From Jiangella aurantiaca (lineage in GTDB: Bacteria; Actinomycetota; Actinomycetes; Jiangellales; Jiangellaceae): 64,000 nucleotides of DNA. The DNA is taken from the NCBI RefSeq assembly GCF_004349105.1, contig NZ_SMLB01000029.1, positions 1 through 64,000 on the forward strand, in the 5' to 3' direction. The position numbers and the translations under genes were made by a program. The notes beneath the pieces are model-generated. The model worked only from the letters and a program-made list of their open reading frames with translations. It was not told the DNA's origin and did no database searches. The number at the start of each line of letters is the position of its first letter. The first letter of the stretch is position 1. Below, one piece after another: positions 32,166 to 41,576 of the stretch.

Positions 32166-32887
32166 GGCCGCACCTCCTCTCCGGCACCGACGGCGGCGCG
32201 GTCGAAGTAGCGCTCCAGCCGGAGCCGGACACTCGCCCGGGCCCGGTGCAGCAGCACCCGCTGGTTCGCCGCCGAGACCTCCAGTATCGAGCACACCTCG
32301 GCGGCGTCGTAACCGTGCACGTCGCGCAGGGTGACGACCACGCGTTGCCGGGCCGGCAGCTCGGCCAGCGCGGCGGCCACCTCGGCCCGGACCTCGGCCG
32401 CCAGCAGCGCCTCTTCCGGCCCGGGCCACGGCACCGGCGGCCGCCGCCAATGGCCGGAGAGCTCGTGGCCGGGCCCGAGAAACCGGGCCGGGTCGACGGT
32501 GGGGCCGCCTCCGTCGCCGACTTCGCCGGCGGGGCCGAGGCTGCTGGCCGGGACCGTCCGCGCCTCGCGGCCGCCGCGCCGCCGGGCGGTGTTCGCCACG
32601 ATGCGGTAGACCCAGGTGCGCAGCGACGACCGGCCGGCGAACGTGCCGATGCCGCGGACGACGGCGAGCCAGGCCTCTTGCACGACCTCGGCCGCGGAGT
32701 CCTCGGTCGAGACGTAGACCCGGGCCAGCCGCCTCATGCCGGGCGACCACGCGTCCACGACCTGCGCGAACGCCGTCTCGTCACCGGCCAGCAGCAGGCC
32801 GGTGAGCACGTCGTCGGGCGGCAGCTCGGGAGGCGGCACCGAATCAGCATGGCATCGGCCGCCGACATTGTCGGGGGCGCACGGCAT
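32162..32887 (-). CDS. ECF sigma factor (SigE-like) with cognate ZAS anti-sigma
   Basis: A 241-residue extracytoplasmic-function sigma factor. Region 2 (residues ~35-105) shows MRRLARVYVSTEDSAAEVVQ and the region 2.4 segment RSSLRTWVYRIVANTARRRG. Region 4 (residues ~165-230) contains LPARQRVVVTLRDVHGYDAA and EVSAANQRVLLHRARASVR. An unusually long Gly/Pro-rich linker (~115-165) separates them. ATG 32887 has GGAG six bases upstream; GTG 32839 is an alternative. Only ~36 bases separate it from the divergent ABC gene, so promoters may overlap. Confidence 0.88.
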   Translation of the reverse strand: MPCAPDNVGGRCHADSVPPPELPPDDVLTGLLLAGDETAFAQVVDAWSPGMRRLARVYVSTEDSAAEVVQEAWLAVVRGIGTFAGRSSLRTWVYRIVANTARRRGGREARTVPASSLGPAGEVGDGGGPTVDPARFLGPGHELSGHWRRPPVPWPGPEEALLAAEVRAEVAAALAELPARQRVVVTLRDVHGYDAAEVCSILEVSAANQRVLLHRARASVRLRLERYFDRAAVGAGEEVRP

Positions 32888-32923
32888 GCTGGTCTCCTGC
32901 CGGGAGGAACGAGGAGGTTCCCT

Positions 32924-33892
32924 ATGGACCACGCCATCCAGGCCGAGGGGCTCGTGAAACGCTTCGGCAAGACCACGGCGCTCGACGGTGTCAGTCTCAG
33001 CGTGCGCACCGGGACGGTGCTCGGGCTGCTCGGCCCCAACGGTGCCGGCAAGACCACCGCCGTCCGCATCTTCGCCACCCTGCTCAGGCCCGACGACGGC
33101 CACGCCTCGGTCGGCGGCTACGACGTCGGGCGGCAGGCGCACCAGGTGCGGCAGCTCGTCGGGCTGACCGGCCAGTACGCCGCAGTCGACGAGATGCTCA
33201 CCGGCACTGAGAATCTGCTGCTCATCGGCCGGTTGCTGGGTATGCCACGGCCCGCGGCCAAGCAGCGGGCCCGCGAGCTGATGTCCGACTTCGACCTCGC
33301 CGGCGCCGCCGACCGCGCCGCCAAGACCTACTCCGGCGGCATGCGGCGCCGGCTCGACCTCGCCGCCAGCCTGGTCGGCCGGCCGTCCATGCTGTTCCTC
33401 GACGAACCCACCACCGGCCTCGACCCGCGCGCCCGGAACGAGCTGTGGGCGCTCATCCGCGGCCTGGTCGCCGGCGGCGTCACGGTGCTGCTGACGACGC
33501 AGTACCTCGACGAGGCCGACGCGCTGGCCGACGAGATCACCGTCATCGACCACGGCCGGGTCATCGCCGCCGGCACGCCCGACGAGCTCAAGGCCAAGAC
33601 CGGCTCGCAGAAGCTGGTGGTGCGGCCCGAGGACGAGTCGCATCTGCCGGTCGTCACCTCCGTCGTGGCCGAGCTGACCGAGACGACCCCCGAGGTCGAC
33701 GGCGCCCGGGTCACGGCCCCGGTCACCGACCCCGCCGTGCTGCCGGCCGTGGTCCGGCGGCTGGACGACGCCGGGGTGCTGGTCACCGAGCTGACGCTGC
33801 GCGGTGCCAGCCTCAACGAGGTGTTCCTCTCGCTCACCGGGCGGCCGGTCGAGGACGAGACCGATTCCGAGTCCGAAGGGAGGCCGGCATGA
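32924..33892 (+). CDS. DrrA-type ABC exporter ATPase
   Basis: A 322-residue ATP-binding subunit that powers an exporter of drugs or natural products. Walker A is GPNGAGKTT near residue 38, the Q-loop LTGQYAAVDE near 82, the ABC signature YSGGMRRRLDLA near 136, Walker B MLFLDEPTTGLDPR near 156 and the switch His region LLTTQYLDEAD near 190. The C-terminal ~80 residues form the DrrA-type extension. ATG 32924 follows GAGGAGG. It overlaps the permease gene by 4 bp. It is divergent from the ECF sigma gene. Confidence 0.92.
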   Translation: MDHAIQAEGLVKRFGKTTALDGVSLSVRTGTVLGLLGPNGAGKTTAVRIFATLLRPDDGHASVGGYDVGRQAHQVRQLVGLTGQYAAVDEMLTGTENLLLIGRLLGMPRPAAKQRARELMSDFDLAGAADRAAKTYSGGMRRRLDLAASLVGRPSMLFLDEPTTGLDPRARNELWALIRGLVAGGVTVLLTTQYLDEADALADEITVIDHGRVIAAGTPDELKAKTGSQKLVVRPEDESHLPVVTSVVAELTETTPEVDGARVTAPVTDPAVLPAVVRRLDDAGVLVTELTLRGASLNEVFLSLTGRPVEDETDSESEGRPA

Positions 33893-34734
33893 GCACCGTC
33901 ACCGCCACCCGGCCGACACCGGCCGAGCTGAGCCCGCACGTCGGCGTCGGCGAGGGCATCAGGCAGACCATGACGCTGGCCTGGCGCACCATCGTCCAGG
34001 TCCGGCACAACCCGTGGGAGCTGGGCGACTTCAGCATCCAGCCGATCATGTTCGTGCTGCTGTTCACCTACGTGTTCGGCGGCGCCATCGCCGGGTCGAC
34101 AGGCGAATACCTCACGTTCGCCCTGCCCGGCATCATCGTGATGAACATGCTGTTCATCACCATGTACGTCGGCACCGGGCTGAACATCGACCTCACCAAG
34201 GGCGTGTTCGACCGGCTGCGCTCGCTGCCCATCGCCCGGTGGGCGCCGATGGCCGGCCGCATCATCGCCGACCAGGTGAAGCAGGCATGGTCGATCTTCC
34301 TGCTGCTGGTCATCGGCTTCATCCTCGGCTTCCGCATCGGCACCGACGTCTGGTCGCTGCTGGCCGCTGTCGGGCTGATGCTGGTGTTCGCACTGGCGTT
34401 CTCGTGGGTATCGGTGCTGGTCGGTGTGCTGGCGAAGGATCCTGAGAAGGTGCAGCTGTTCGGGTTCACGGCGCTGTTCCCGGTGACGTTCGTCAGCAAC
34501 GTCTTCGTGCCCACGAACACCATGCCGAGCTGGCTGCAGCCAATCGTCGAGGCCAACCCGGTCACCATCCTGTCCGACGCCTGCCGGGCCCTCATGGTCG
34601 GCGACGACACCGCCGGAACCCAGTGGCACGTCGCCTCGGCCACCACGCCGGCCATCCAGTCGATGATCTGGGCGGCCGCCATCGCCGCGGTGTTCGCGCC
34701 GCTCTCCGTCTGGGCGCTGCGCCGCAAGGTCTGA
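33889..34734 (+). CDS. DrrB-type ABC-2 exporter permease
   Basis: A 281-residue membrane protein with about six helices and the ABC-2 signature region around NMLFITMYVGTGLNIDLTKG and FDRLRSLPIARW. The late SNVFVPTNTMPSWLQPIVEA segment before the last helices is typical of DrrB and daunorubicin-resistance-type permeases. It starts at ATG 33889, overlapping the ATPase stop, after GGGAGGC. The two subunits would form a homodimer-of-heterodimers exporter. The substrate is not shown by the context. Confidence 0.9.
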   Translation: MSTVTATRPTPAELSPHVGVGEGIRQTMTLAWRTIVQVRHNPWELGDFSIQPIMFVLLFTYVFGGAIAGSTGEYLTFALPGIIVMNMLFITMYVGTGLNIDLTKGVFDRLRSLPIARWAPMAGRIIADQVKQAWSIFLLLVIGFILGFRIGTDVWSLLAAVGLMLVFALAFSWVSVLVGVLAKDPEKVQLFGFTALFPVTFVSNVFVPTNTMPSWLQPIVEANPVTILSDACRALMVGDDTAGTQWHVASATTPAIQSMIWAAAIAAVFAPLSVWALRRKV

Positions 34735-34868
34735 CCGAGGTCCGCGACTGTGGCGGGTTTCTGCCATGGCGGCGATCGGACAGCGTCGGCCCCTCGGCAG
34801 AGACCGCCACGCGCCCTTAGGCTCCCGGGCATCCGCGCCGCTTTCGGCGCCTCTGCCCGGGAGGTCCC

Positions 34869-37800
34869 ATGCGCCGGTCTCGCACGTTGCTCACGCTCTG
34901 CGCCGCCGGTCTCCTGGTCGCGGCGGCCGCACCGGGCGCCGCGGACCCGGCGCCGTCCGGCCCGCTCCCCCGGCCGGTGGCGGACGGCGCCGGCTCCAGC
35001 ACGACGGTCACCCTGGTCACGGGGCACCGGCTGCAGGTAGACACGTTCGCCGACGGCCGGCACGCGATCACCGCGCTGCCCGCGCCGGGGGCCATCCGGG
35101 CGAACCTCAAGGTGGTCGAGCGGCCGGAGGGCCTCTACGCGATCCCGGCCGAGGCCGAGCCGTACCTCGCGGCCGGATCATTGGACCGCGAGCTGTTCAA
35201 CGTCACCGGGCTGATCGAGCAGGGCTACACCGGCGACGCGCTGCCGCTGATCGTGACCTACCTCGGCGGCACCGCCCGCACGGCCGCGACCACCGCCACC
35301 GCCGCGGCGCCGCCTGAGTACGCCGTCGTCACCGCCACCCTCGAGAGCGTCGGCGCGGTCGCCATCGAGGCGCCGGTCGACCACCTCGCCGCCTTCTGGA
35401 CCGACGTCGCCGGAGATCTCCCGACCACGGAAGGCGCCCGCCGGGCCGCGCCGGCCATCGAGAAGGTCTGGCTGGACGCCAAGGTCCGGCCCACGCTGTC
35501 CGAGAGCGTGCCGCAGGTCGGCGCGCCCGCTGCGTGGGCGGCCGGCTACGACGGCACCGGCGTCACCGTCGCGGTCCTCGACACCGGCTACGACCCCGCG
35601 CACCCGGACCTCGCCGGCCAGGTCACGCAGGCCGCCGACTTCTCCGGCACGACCGTCCAGGACGCCAACGGTCACGGCACCCACGTGGCGGCCACGGTCG
35701 CCGGCACCGGCGCGGCGTCCGGAGGTGCCCGCCGCGGCGTGGCGCCCGGCGCCGACCTGCTGATCGGCAAGGTCATCGGGGCCGACGGCACCGGCCAGAA
35801 CTCCTGGCTGATCGAGGGCATGGAGTGGGCGGTCGCGCAGGGCGCGGACATCGTCAGCATGAGCCTGTCCAGCGAGGTCACCGACGGCTCCGACCCGCTC
35901 AGCCAGGCGGTCAACAGCCTGACGGCGGGGAGCGGGACGCTGTTCGTGGCGGCGGCCGGCAACGAGGGCCCCGGCGCGACCAGCGTCCGGGCGCCGGGGG
36001 TCGCCGACGCCGCGCTGAGCGTGGGCGCCGTCGACAAGTCCGACGTGCTGGCCGGGTTCTCCAGCCGCGGCCCGCGACTCGGCGACGGCGCGATCAAGCC
36101 GGAGATCACCGCGCCGGGGGTGGCGATCGTCGCCGCTCGGGCGGCCGGGACGTCGCTCGGCGACCCGGTCGACGCGCTCCACACCAGCCTGGACGGCACC
36201 TCGATGGCGACGCCGCACGTGTCCGGCGCGGCCGCGCTGATGCTCCAGCGGCACCCGGACTGGACGGCGGACCGGCTGAAGCGGGCGCTCGTCCAGTCCG
36301 CGCACGAGCTGGACGACTACACCGTCTACGAGCAGGGCGCCGGCCGCCTCGACGCCGCCCGCGCCGTCACCCAGACCACGTTCGCCGACACCGCGACGCT
36401 GAACCTCGGTACCTACGACTGGCCGCACGACGGCACCGACCCGCTGGTCACCCGCAGCGTCACGTACACCAACGACGGCACCACACCGGTCGTCCTGACC
36501 CTCGACGCGAGCCTGACCGGCGCGGCCGCCGGACCCGCCCCGGCCGGCATGCTGACGCTGAGCCGGCCGGAACTGACGGTCCCGGCCGGCGGCACCGCGA
36601 GCGTCGACGTCACGCTGAACCCGAACGTCGGCGACCCCGACGTCTACGGCGGCCGTGTCACGGCCCGCTCGGCCGACGGCACCGTCGTCGTCCACACCGT
36701 CATCGGCGTCACGAAGGAACCGCGGACCATCGAGGTGACCGTCGAGGGCATCGACCACGCGGGCGCGCCGGCGGCCGGCACCAGCTCGGCGGAACTGTGG
36801 AGCCTCGACACCGACTGGTGGGGCACCGGGTACTTCGGCCGCAAGGGCGGCGGCAGCGGACCGGCGGTGTTCCGTGTGCGGCCGGGCACGTACAGCCTGC
36901 TCGGCTTCCTGTTCACGCCGGACGAGTCCGGCGAGCAGGCCCGCGAGGTGGCCGTCGTCGGCGACACCGAGCTGGAGCTCACCGACGACACCCACCTCGT
37001 GCTCGACGGGCGCACGGCCACCCGGATCGCCGCCGACACCCCGGAGCCGGCCGAGCATCAGGGGCTCACGCTCGGCTGGTACCGCAGCTCCGAGGAGCAC
37101 ATGTTCAACCTCAAGTACATGCTCGACCAGTACATCGACGTCGCGTACGCCGCGCCGACCGAGCCGGTGGAGCGGGGCACGTTCGAGTTCTCCAGCCTGT
37201 GGGAGCTGTTCGCGCCGGAGCTGGCGCTGCGGGTCGGCGACACCGAGCTCGAGACGGAGTACGCGATCGGCTCGCCGAAGCTCGATGGTCGCCACCGCTA
37301 CCCCCTCGCCGATGCCGGCACCGGTACGCCCGCCGAGCTGGCCGGCCGCGACCTCACCGGCACGGCCGCGCTGGTCCGCCGCTCCGACGAGGTGGGAGTC
37401 GACGCACAGGTGGCCGCGGTGGCCGCCGCCGGAGCGGAGGCCGTCATCGTCCACCACGACCGGCCGGGCTGGCTGCTGGAGCACATCGGCGACGCCACCT
37501 CGGTCCCGGTGGTGACGATCTCGCAGGCCGACGGCGCCGCGATCCTCGACCTGATCGCCGCCGGCACGGCACCCGAGGCGCGGTTCGACGGCATCGCCGT
37601 CAGCCCCTACCTCTACGACCTCATGCAGGCCGAGGCCGGGCACATAGCGGCGTCGCTCGAGTACCAGGTGCGCCCGCGCGACCTCGCCGAGCTGGACACC
37701 ACGTACGTCGCGACCGGCCCGGAGCACCTGGGCAACGAGGCGCGGCACGCCTTCCGGCCGTACGACAACTACTCCATCCGCAGTCCGCGCGAGGTGCCGC

Positions 37801-38621
37801 TGCCGTCGCACCGCGACGAGTGGGTCTCGCCAGGCGACACGCGCTGGCAGCAGTTCGTGTGGGCGCAACGGCTGCTCGTCGGCGGCATGATCGAGGGCGA
37901 GCGCACGTACACGGCGGGCGAGTCCGACCCGCGGTCGTGGTTCGGCCCCGTGGTCCGGCCGGGGGTCCCGCTCGACACCGATCATTACGGCCAGTACGGC
38001 ATGCCCGGCTTCCGCGAGGGCGACGAGCTCACCGTCCTGGTCCGCTCGTTCCTCGACGGCAACGACCGCAACGGCGACGAGACCGGCGACGACACCACCG
38101 CTGCCCGGCTCTACCGCGACGGCGAGCTCGTCGCGCAGCGCGACGCGGTGTACGGCAGCTGGCCGGCGACGGCGGAGCCGGCGACGTACCGGCTGGAGCT
38201 GGACGTCGACCGCGACGCGCCCTGGTGGGAGCGGTCGACGTCCACCCGCACGGCGTGGACGTTCACGTCGGCGCGGCCGGCCGGTGGCGAACGCGCGCCG
38301 CTGCCGCTGCTGCAGGTCGACTACGCCGTGGACGTGGACCAGTGGGGCGCCGTGAGCGACCGCGCCCGCACCCGGATCGGACTGACGGTGCACCGGCAGG
38401 CCGCGGCCGACCCCGTCGACGGCGGCGGGCTGCGGCTCTGGGCCTCCTACGACGACGGCGCCAGCTGGCAGGCCGCACGGGTCACCCGTCGCGGGGCGGC
38501 GTATGCCGCGCTGCTGGACCCCGAGCGTGGCGCTGACGCCGTCAGCCTCCGGGTCGAGGCGTGGGACGGCGACGGCAACCGGATCGAGCAGACGGTGGAG
38601 CGCGCCTACGGGCTGCGCTGA
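34869..38621 (+). CDS. Secreted subtilisin-family serine protease (S8), multidomain
   Basis: A 1250-residue exported protease. Residues 1-25 form a Sec signal peptide (RRSR, hydrophobic core, APGAADPAP). An inhibitor/pro-region spans ~30-200. The catalytic domain (~215-500) has Asp238 in VAVLDTGYDP, His269 in DANGHGTHVAATV, the oxyanion Asn in VAAAGNEGPG near 365 and Ser445 in LDGTSMATPHVSGAAA. Beta-rich domains follow, then a protease-associated-type segment (~830-920, AAGAEAVIVHHDRPGW) and further beta domains to the end. ATG 34869 follows GGGAGGTCCC. It is probably a nutrient-scavenging enzyme. Its 3' end overlaps the convergent regulator gene by 16 bp. Confidence 0.92.
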   Translation: MRRSRTLLTLCAAGLLVAAAAPGAADPAPSGPLPRPVADGAGSSTTVTLVTGHRLQVDTFADGRHAITALPAPGAIRANLKVVERPEGLYAIPAEAEPYLAAGSLDRELFNVTGLIEQGYTGDALPLIVTYLGGTARTAATTATAAAPPEYAVVTATLESVGAVAIEAPVDHLAAFWTDVAGDLPTTEGARRAAPAIEKVWLDAKVRPTLSESVPQVGAPAAWAAGYDGTGVTVAVLDTGYDPAHPDLAGQVTQAADFSGTTVQDANGHGTHVAATVAGTGAASGGARRGVAPGADLLIGKVIGADGTGQNSWLIEGMEWAVAQGADIVSMSLSSEVTDGSDPLSQAVNSLTAGSGTLFVAAAGNEGPGATSVRAPGVADAALSVGAVDKSDVLAGFSSRGPRLGDGAIKPEITAPGVAIVAARAAGTSLGDPVDALHTSLDGTSMATPHVSGAAALMLQRHPDWTADRLKRALVQSAHELDDYTVYEQGAGRLDAARAVTQTTFADTATLNLGTYDWPHDGTDPLVTRSVTYTNDGTTPVVLTLDASLTGAAAGPAPAGMLTLSRPELTVPAGGTASVDVTLNPNVGDPDVYGGRVTARSADGTVVVHTVIGVTKEPRTIEVTVEGIDHAGAPAAGTSSAELWSLDTDWWGTGYFGRKGGGSGPAVFRVRPGTYSLLGFLFTPDESGEQAREVAVVGDTELELTDDTHLVLDGRTATRIAADTPEPAEHQGLTLGWYRSSEEHMFNLKYMLDQYIDVAYAAPTEPVERGTFEFSSLWELFAPELALRVGDTELETEYAIGSPKLDGRHRYPLADAGTGTPAELAGRDLTGTAALVRRSDEVGVDAQVAAVAAAGAEAVIVHHDRPGWLLEHIGDATSVPVVTISQADGAAILDLIAAGTAPEARFDGIAVSPYLYDLMQAEAGHIAASLEYQVRPRDLAELDTTYVATGPEHLGNEARHAFRPYDNYSIRSPREVPLPSHRDEWVSPGDTRWQQFVWAQRLLVGGMIEGERTYTAGESDPRSWFGPVVRPGVPLDTDHYGQYGMPGFREGDELTVLVRSFLDGNDRNGDETGDDTTAARLYRDGELVAQRDAVYGSWPATAEPATYRLELDVDRDAPWWERSTSTRTAWTFTSARPAGGERAPLPLLQVDYAVDVDQWGAVSDRARTRIGLTVHRQAAADPVDGGGLRLWASYDDGASWQAARVTRRGAAYAALLDPERGADAVSLRVEAWDGDGNRIEQTVERAYGLR

Positions 38622-39625
38622 CCGGCCACACCCGGGCCAGGGGTGTAGCCGTCGAGCCAGCCGTGCTGGGCGGCGTGCCAGCCCAGTTGCAGCCGGGTGG
38701 ACACCTGGGCGCGGTCGAGCAGCGCGCTGATCCGCCGGTGCACGGTGCGGAGGCTCAGGCCGAGCTGAGTGGCGATCGCCTTGTCCGTCAGCCCGGCCAG
38801 CAGTAGCGACACCAGCTGCGCGTCGGCCGGCGGCAGCCACGACGGCCGGCCGTCCGCCGGACGCGCCGTCAGCGCGGACAGCTCGAACGCTCGCTCCCAC
38901 AGCGACTCGAACAGCGCGATCAGCGCCGCCAGCAGACCGCTGCGGTGCACGACCATGAACGTCGGCTCGGTCTCGGAGTCGTCCTGCGTCAGTGGCACGA
39001 ACGCCTCCGAGCCGTCGATCAACGCGAACTTCACCGGCAGCTCGTCGACGACGCGGGCCTGTTCGCCGGCCGCGACGTACCGCGCGACGGCCGCGCTGCC
39101 GCCGTCGGACTCCAGCACCGACCGCTCGTAGACGGCGCGCGCGGTGACGCCGCGGGCGAGCAGGTCCAGCTCGGTGTCGTTGGCCTCATGCGGGATCGCG
39201 AACGGCGGTTTGACCAGTACCAGCACCTCGCGCTCGGCCCGCCGTTGCAGCTGCTGGAACCGCTGCGCGACGGCCGGCCGCCCGACGACGACCTCGACCA
39301 GCTCGGCCGCCTCCCGCGGCCGGCGGCTGGCCCGGTACCGGCGCAACAGCTCGTCGACGGCCCGCCGGGTCTCGTGCAGCTCGGCCTGGCGCTGCAGGAT
39401 CAGCGGCTCGATCGCGATGTCGGGCGGCGTGGCGAGGAACCGCGGCGTCCGGTCGGCGGTGCGGCTCATCAGCCCCTTGGACTCGAGCGACGCGAGCGCC
39501 GCGGTGGTCTCGCCGAACGACAGCCCGAGCCGGGTGGCGATGGCCGCCGCGGTGTCGGCCGGGGAGTCGACGAGCGCGCCGTACACCTGCTCCTCGACGG
39601 CGGTGACGCCCGCGGCTTCCAGCAT
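38606..39625 (-). CDS. TrmB/LuxR-type transcriptional regulator
   Basis: A 339-residue regulator with two DNA-binding modules. Residues ~8-70 form a TrmB-like winged helix (AATRLGLSFGETTAALASLE type), residues ~100-250 a sensor region, and residues ~270-325 a LuxR-type HTH (VSLLLAGLTDKAIATQLGLS; RTVHRRISALLDRA). This architecture is common in actinobacteria, often beside secreted-enzyme or secondary-metabolism genes. It lies 21 bases downstream of the dihydrodipicolinate-synthase-like gene on the same strand, and it converges on the subtilase gene. Target genes unknown. Confidence 0.85.
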   Translation of the reverse strand: MLEAAGVTAVEEQVYGALVDSPADTAAAIATRLGLSFGETTAALASLESKGLMSRTADRTPRFLATPPDIAIEPLILQRQAELHETRRAVDELLRRYRASRRPREAAELVEVVVGRPAVAQRFQQLQRRAEREVLVLVKPPFAIPHEANDTELDLLARGVTARAVYERSVLESDGGSAAVARYVAAGEQARVVDELPVKFALIDGSEAFVPLTQDDSETEPTFMVVHRSGLLAALIALFESLWERAFELSALTARPADGRPSWLPPADAQLVSLLLAGLTDKAIATQLGLSLRTVHRRISALLDRAQVSTRLQLGWHAAQHGWLDGYTPGPGVAGQRSP

Positions 39626-39646
39626 CCGGCCACGGTAGCCCGGCGA

Positions 39647-40576
39647 TCAGGCCGGGAACAGCTCCGGCAGCAGCCGGTGGGCGTCGGCCCGGGCCGGCGC
39701 GACGGCGTCGTCCGGGGCCGACGACGCCGGCCAGCGCAGCGTCGTCCCGATGTCGGCCCAGCCGCCGACGGTGGCGAGGAACTTGTCCAGCGCCGGGTTG
39801 GACAGGCCGGCGGCCTGCAGGGGATCGATGTGCCGGCGGAAGAATCCGGAGATGCGCGCCTGCAGGTCGAGCGCATCCTCGGGGTCGGTGGTCATCATCC
39901 GGTACCAGGCGACGGCGCCGCGCGGCGACATCGCGGCGACGTTCGAGTAGCTGCCGTGCGCGCCGCGGGCGATCCCCGTCGCCAGCAGGTGGCCCGGCAC
40001 GAAGACCGACAGGTCGCCGGCCAGCTCGGTCATCGCGGTGTACCAGTCCTCGTCGCCGCCGGCCATCTTCACGCCGATGAGCGAGGGCGTCGCCGCGGCC
40101 GCCCGCGCCAGCAGCGCCGGTCCGACCTGCGTCTTGGCGTGCGGCGGATTGTAGAGCACCAGCGGCACCGGCCCGGCGGCCTCCGCCGCGCCGGCGAGGA
40201 AGCGCACGACCTCGTCGTCGTTCAGCGGCACCCAGTCGGGCAGGATCACCTGGATCGCGCCCGGATCCAGCGCCGCGGCCCGGCGGATCCGGCCCAGCAT
40301 CACCGGCGTCGCGGGGTGCGAGCCGCCCAGCTGGAACGGCCGCCCGGCCGCCTCACACCGCGTCGCCAGCACCTCGTTGACGCGGTCGAACTCGTCCTCG
40401 TCGATGGCGTGGAACTCCCCCGCCGTCCCGTGCGCGTAGACGCCGTCGACTCCGCTGGCGACGAGGGTGTCGACCTGCGCGGGCAGCCGGCCCCAGTCGA
40501 TCGAGCCGTCGCCGCCCAGGGGCAGCAGCACTGTTCCCCACACGCCTCTGACATCGACCGCTCGCAGTGCCTTCAT
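39647..40576 (-). CDS. Dihydrodipicolinate synthase/N-acetylneuraminate lyase family aldolase
   Basis: A 309-residue class I aldolase of the DapA/NanA superfamily. The Schiff-base lysine is Lys170 in IGVKMAGGDED, and the conserved tyrosine lies in LVLYNPPHA near residue 142. The GTAGEFHAI motif near residue 48 stands where the family's G-T-T-G-E substrate loop is found. ATG 40576 is the first Met before the barrel. The second Thr of that loop is Ala, so it is more probably a catabolic sugar-acid aldolase or dehydratase than a lysine-pathway DapA. It is divergent from the epimerase at 40608 with only ~31 bases between. Confidence 0.85.
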   Translation of the reverse strand: MKALRAVDVRGVWGTVLLPLGGDGSIDWGRLPAQVDTLVASGVDGVYAHGTAGEFHAIDEDEFDRVNEVLATRCEAAGRPFQLGGSHPATPVMLGRIRRAAALDPGAIQVILPDWVPLNDDEVVRFLAGAAEAAGPVPLVLYNPPHAKTQVGPALLARAAAATPSLIGVKMAGGDEDWYTAMTELAGDLSVFVPGHLLATGIARGAHGSYSNVAAMSPRGAVAWYRMMTTDPEDALDLQARISGFFRRHIDPLQAAGLSNPALDKFLATVGGWADIGTTLRWPASSAPDDAVAPARADAHRLLPELFPA

Positions 40577-40607
40577 GAGGATGACCCTAGAGGGCCATGA
40601 TGGGCGC

Positions 40608-41576
40608 ATGCGCATCGTCGTCGTCGGCGGGACCGGTCATGTCGGCACGTACCTGATCCCGCGGCTGGTCGCCGCCGGACACCAGGTCGTCAACCTCAGC
40701 CGCGGCGCCCGGGCGCCGTACGCGGACCATCCGGCATGGGGTCAGGTCGACCAGCTCGTCGTCGACCGTGAGGCGGAGGACCGCGCCGGGACGTTCGCCG
40801 GCCGGGTCGCCGATCTCGCGCCGGACGTCGTCGTCGACATGGTGTGCTTCACCGAGGAGTCCGCGCACCAGCTGATCGACGGCCTGCGCGGCCGGGTGGC
40901 GCACCTCGTGCACTGCGGGTCGATCTGGATGCACGGGCCGAGCCGGTCCATCCCGCTGGCCGAGGACAGCGAGACGGTGCCGTTCGGCGAGTACGGCGTC
41001 CAGAAGGCTGCCATCGCCCGGCTGCTGATCGACGAGACCGCGCGCGGCGGGCTGGTGACGACGTCCTTGCATCCGGGGCACATCAGCGGGCCGGGCTGGC
41101 ATCCGATCAACCCGCTGGGCAACCTCGACCCGTCGGTGTGGACGGCGCTGGCCTCGGGTGCGCCGCTGCCGGTGCCGGGCATCGGCGCGGAGCTGTTGCA
41201 CCACGTGCATGCCGACGACGTCGCGCAGGGCTTCCAGCTGGCGATCGAGAACCGCGACGCCGCGGCCGGCCAGGCATTCCACGTGACGGCGCCGTCGGCG
41301 CTGACGGTGCGCGGGTTCGCCGAGTACGCTGCCGGGTGGTTCGGGCGGACACCGTCGCTGGAGTTCGTGAGCTGGGACGAGTTCCGGGCCCGCACGGCGC
41401 CGGAGTACGCCGAGCAGAGCTGGGACCACCTGTCGCGCAGCCAGTTCGCGTCGATCGACAAGGCGCGGCGGCTGCTCGGGTACGCCCCGCGGTACGCGCC
41501 GGGGGAGGCGGTCCGCGAGGCGGTCGAGTGGCTCGCGCGCCACGGGGAGCTCGACCTCGAGCTCAGCGCCGGATGA
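40608..41576 (+). CDS. NAD-dependent epimerase/dehydratase family protein
   Basis: A 322-residue extended SDR. The Rossmann motif VVGGTGHVGTYL is at residues 5-16, and HCGSIWMHGPS and YGVQKAAIARLL (a Tyr-x3-Lys element) fall near residues 103 and 132. The later HLGH-type motif TTSLHPGHISGPGW is near 153. ATG 40608 has no strong ribosome site. It is divergent from the aldolase, with which it may share a sugar-acid pathway. Its end overlaps the convergent DUF1772 gene by 14 bp. Confidence 0.83.
   Translation: MRIVVVGGTGHVGTYLIPRLVAAGHQVVNLSRGARAPYADHPAWGQVDQLVVDREAEDRAGTFAGRVADLAPDVVVDMVCFTEESAHQLIDGLRGRVAHLVHCGSIWMHGPSRSIPLAEDSETVPFGEYGVQKAAIARLLIDETARGGLVTTSLHPGHISGPGWHPINPLGNLDPSVWTALASGAPLPVPGIGAELLHHVHADDVAQGFQLAIENRDAAAGQAFHVTAPSALTVRGFAEYAAGWFGRTPSLEFVSWDEFRARTAPEYAEQSWDHLSRSQFASIDKARRLLGYAPRYAPGEAVREAVEWLARHGELDLELSAG

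Noticed and set aside
35178-38900. A 1240-codon open frame on the minus strand opposite the subtilase gene
   Set aside because: It is an artefact of the high-GC codon pattern. Its translation is Arg/Gly/Ala-rich low-complexity sequence without a domain, whereas the plus strand encodes a full subtilase with all catalytic residues.
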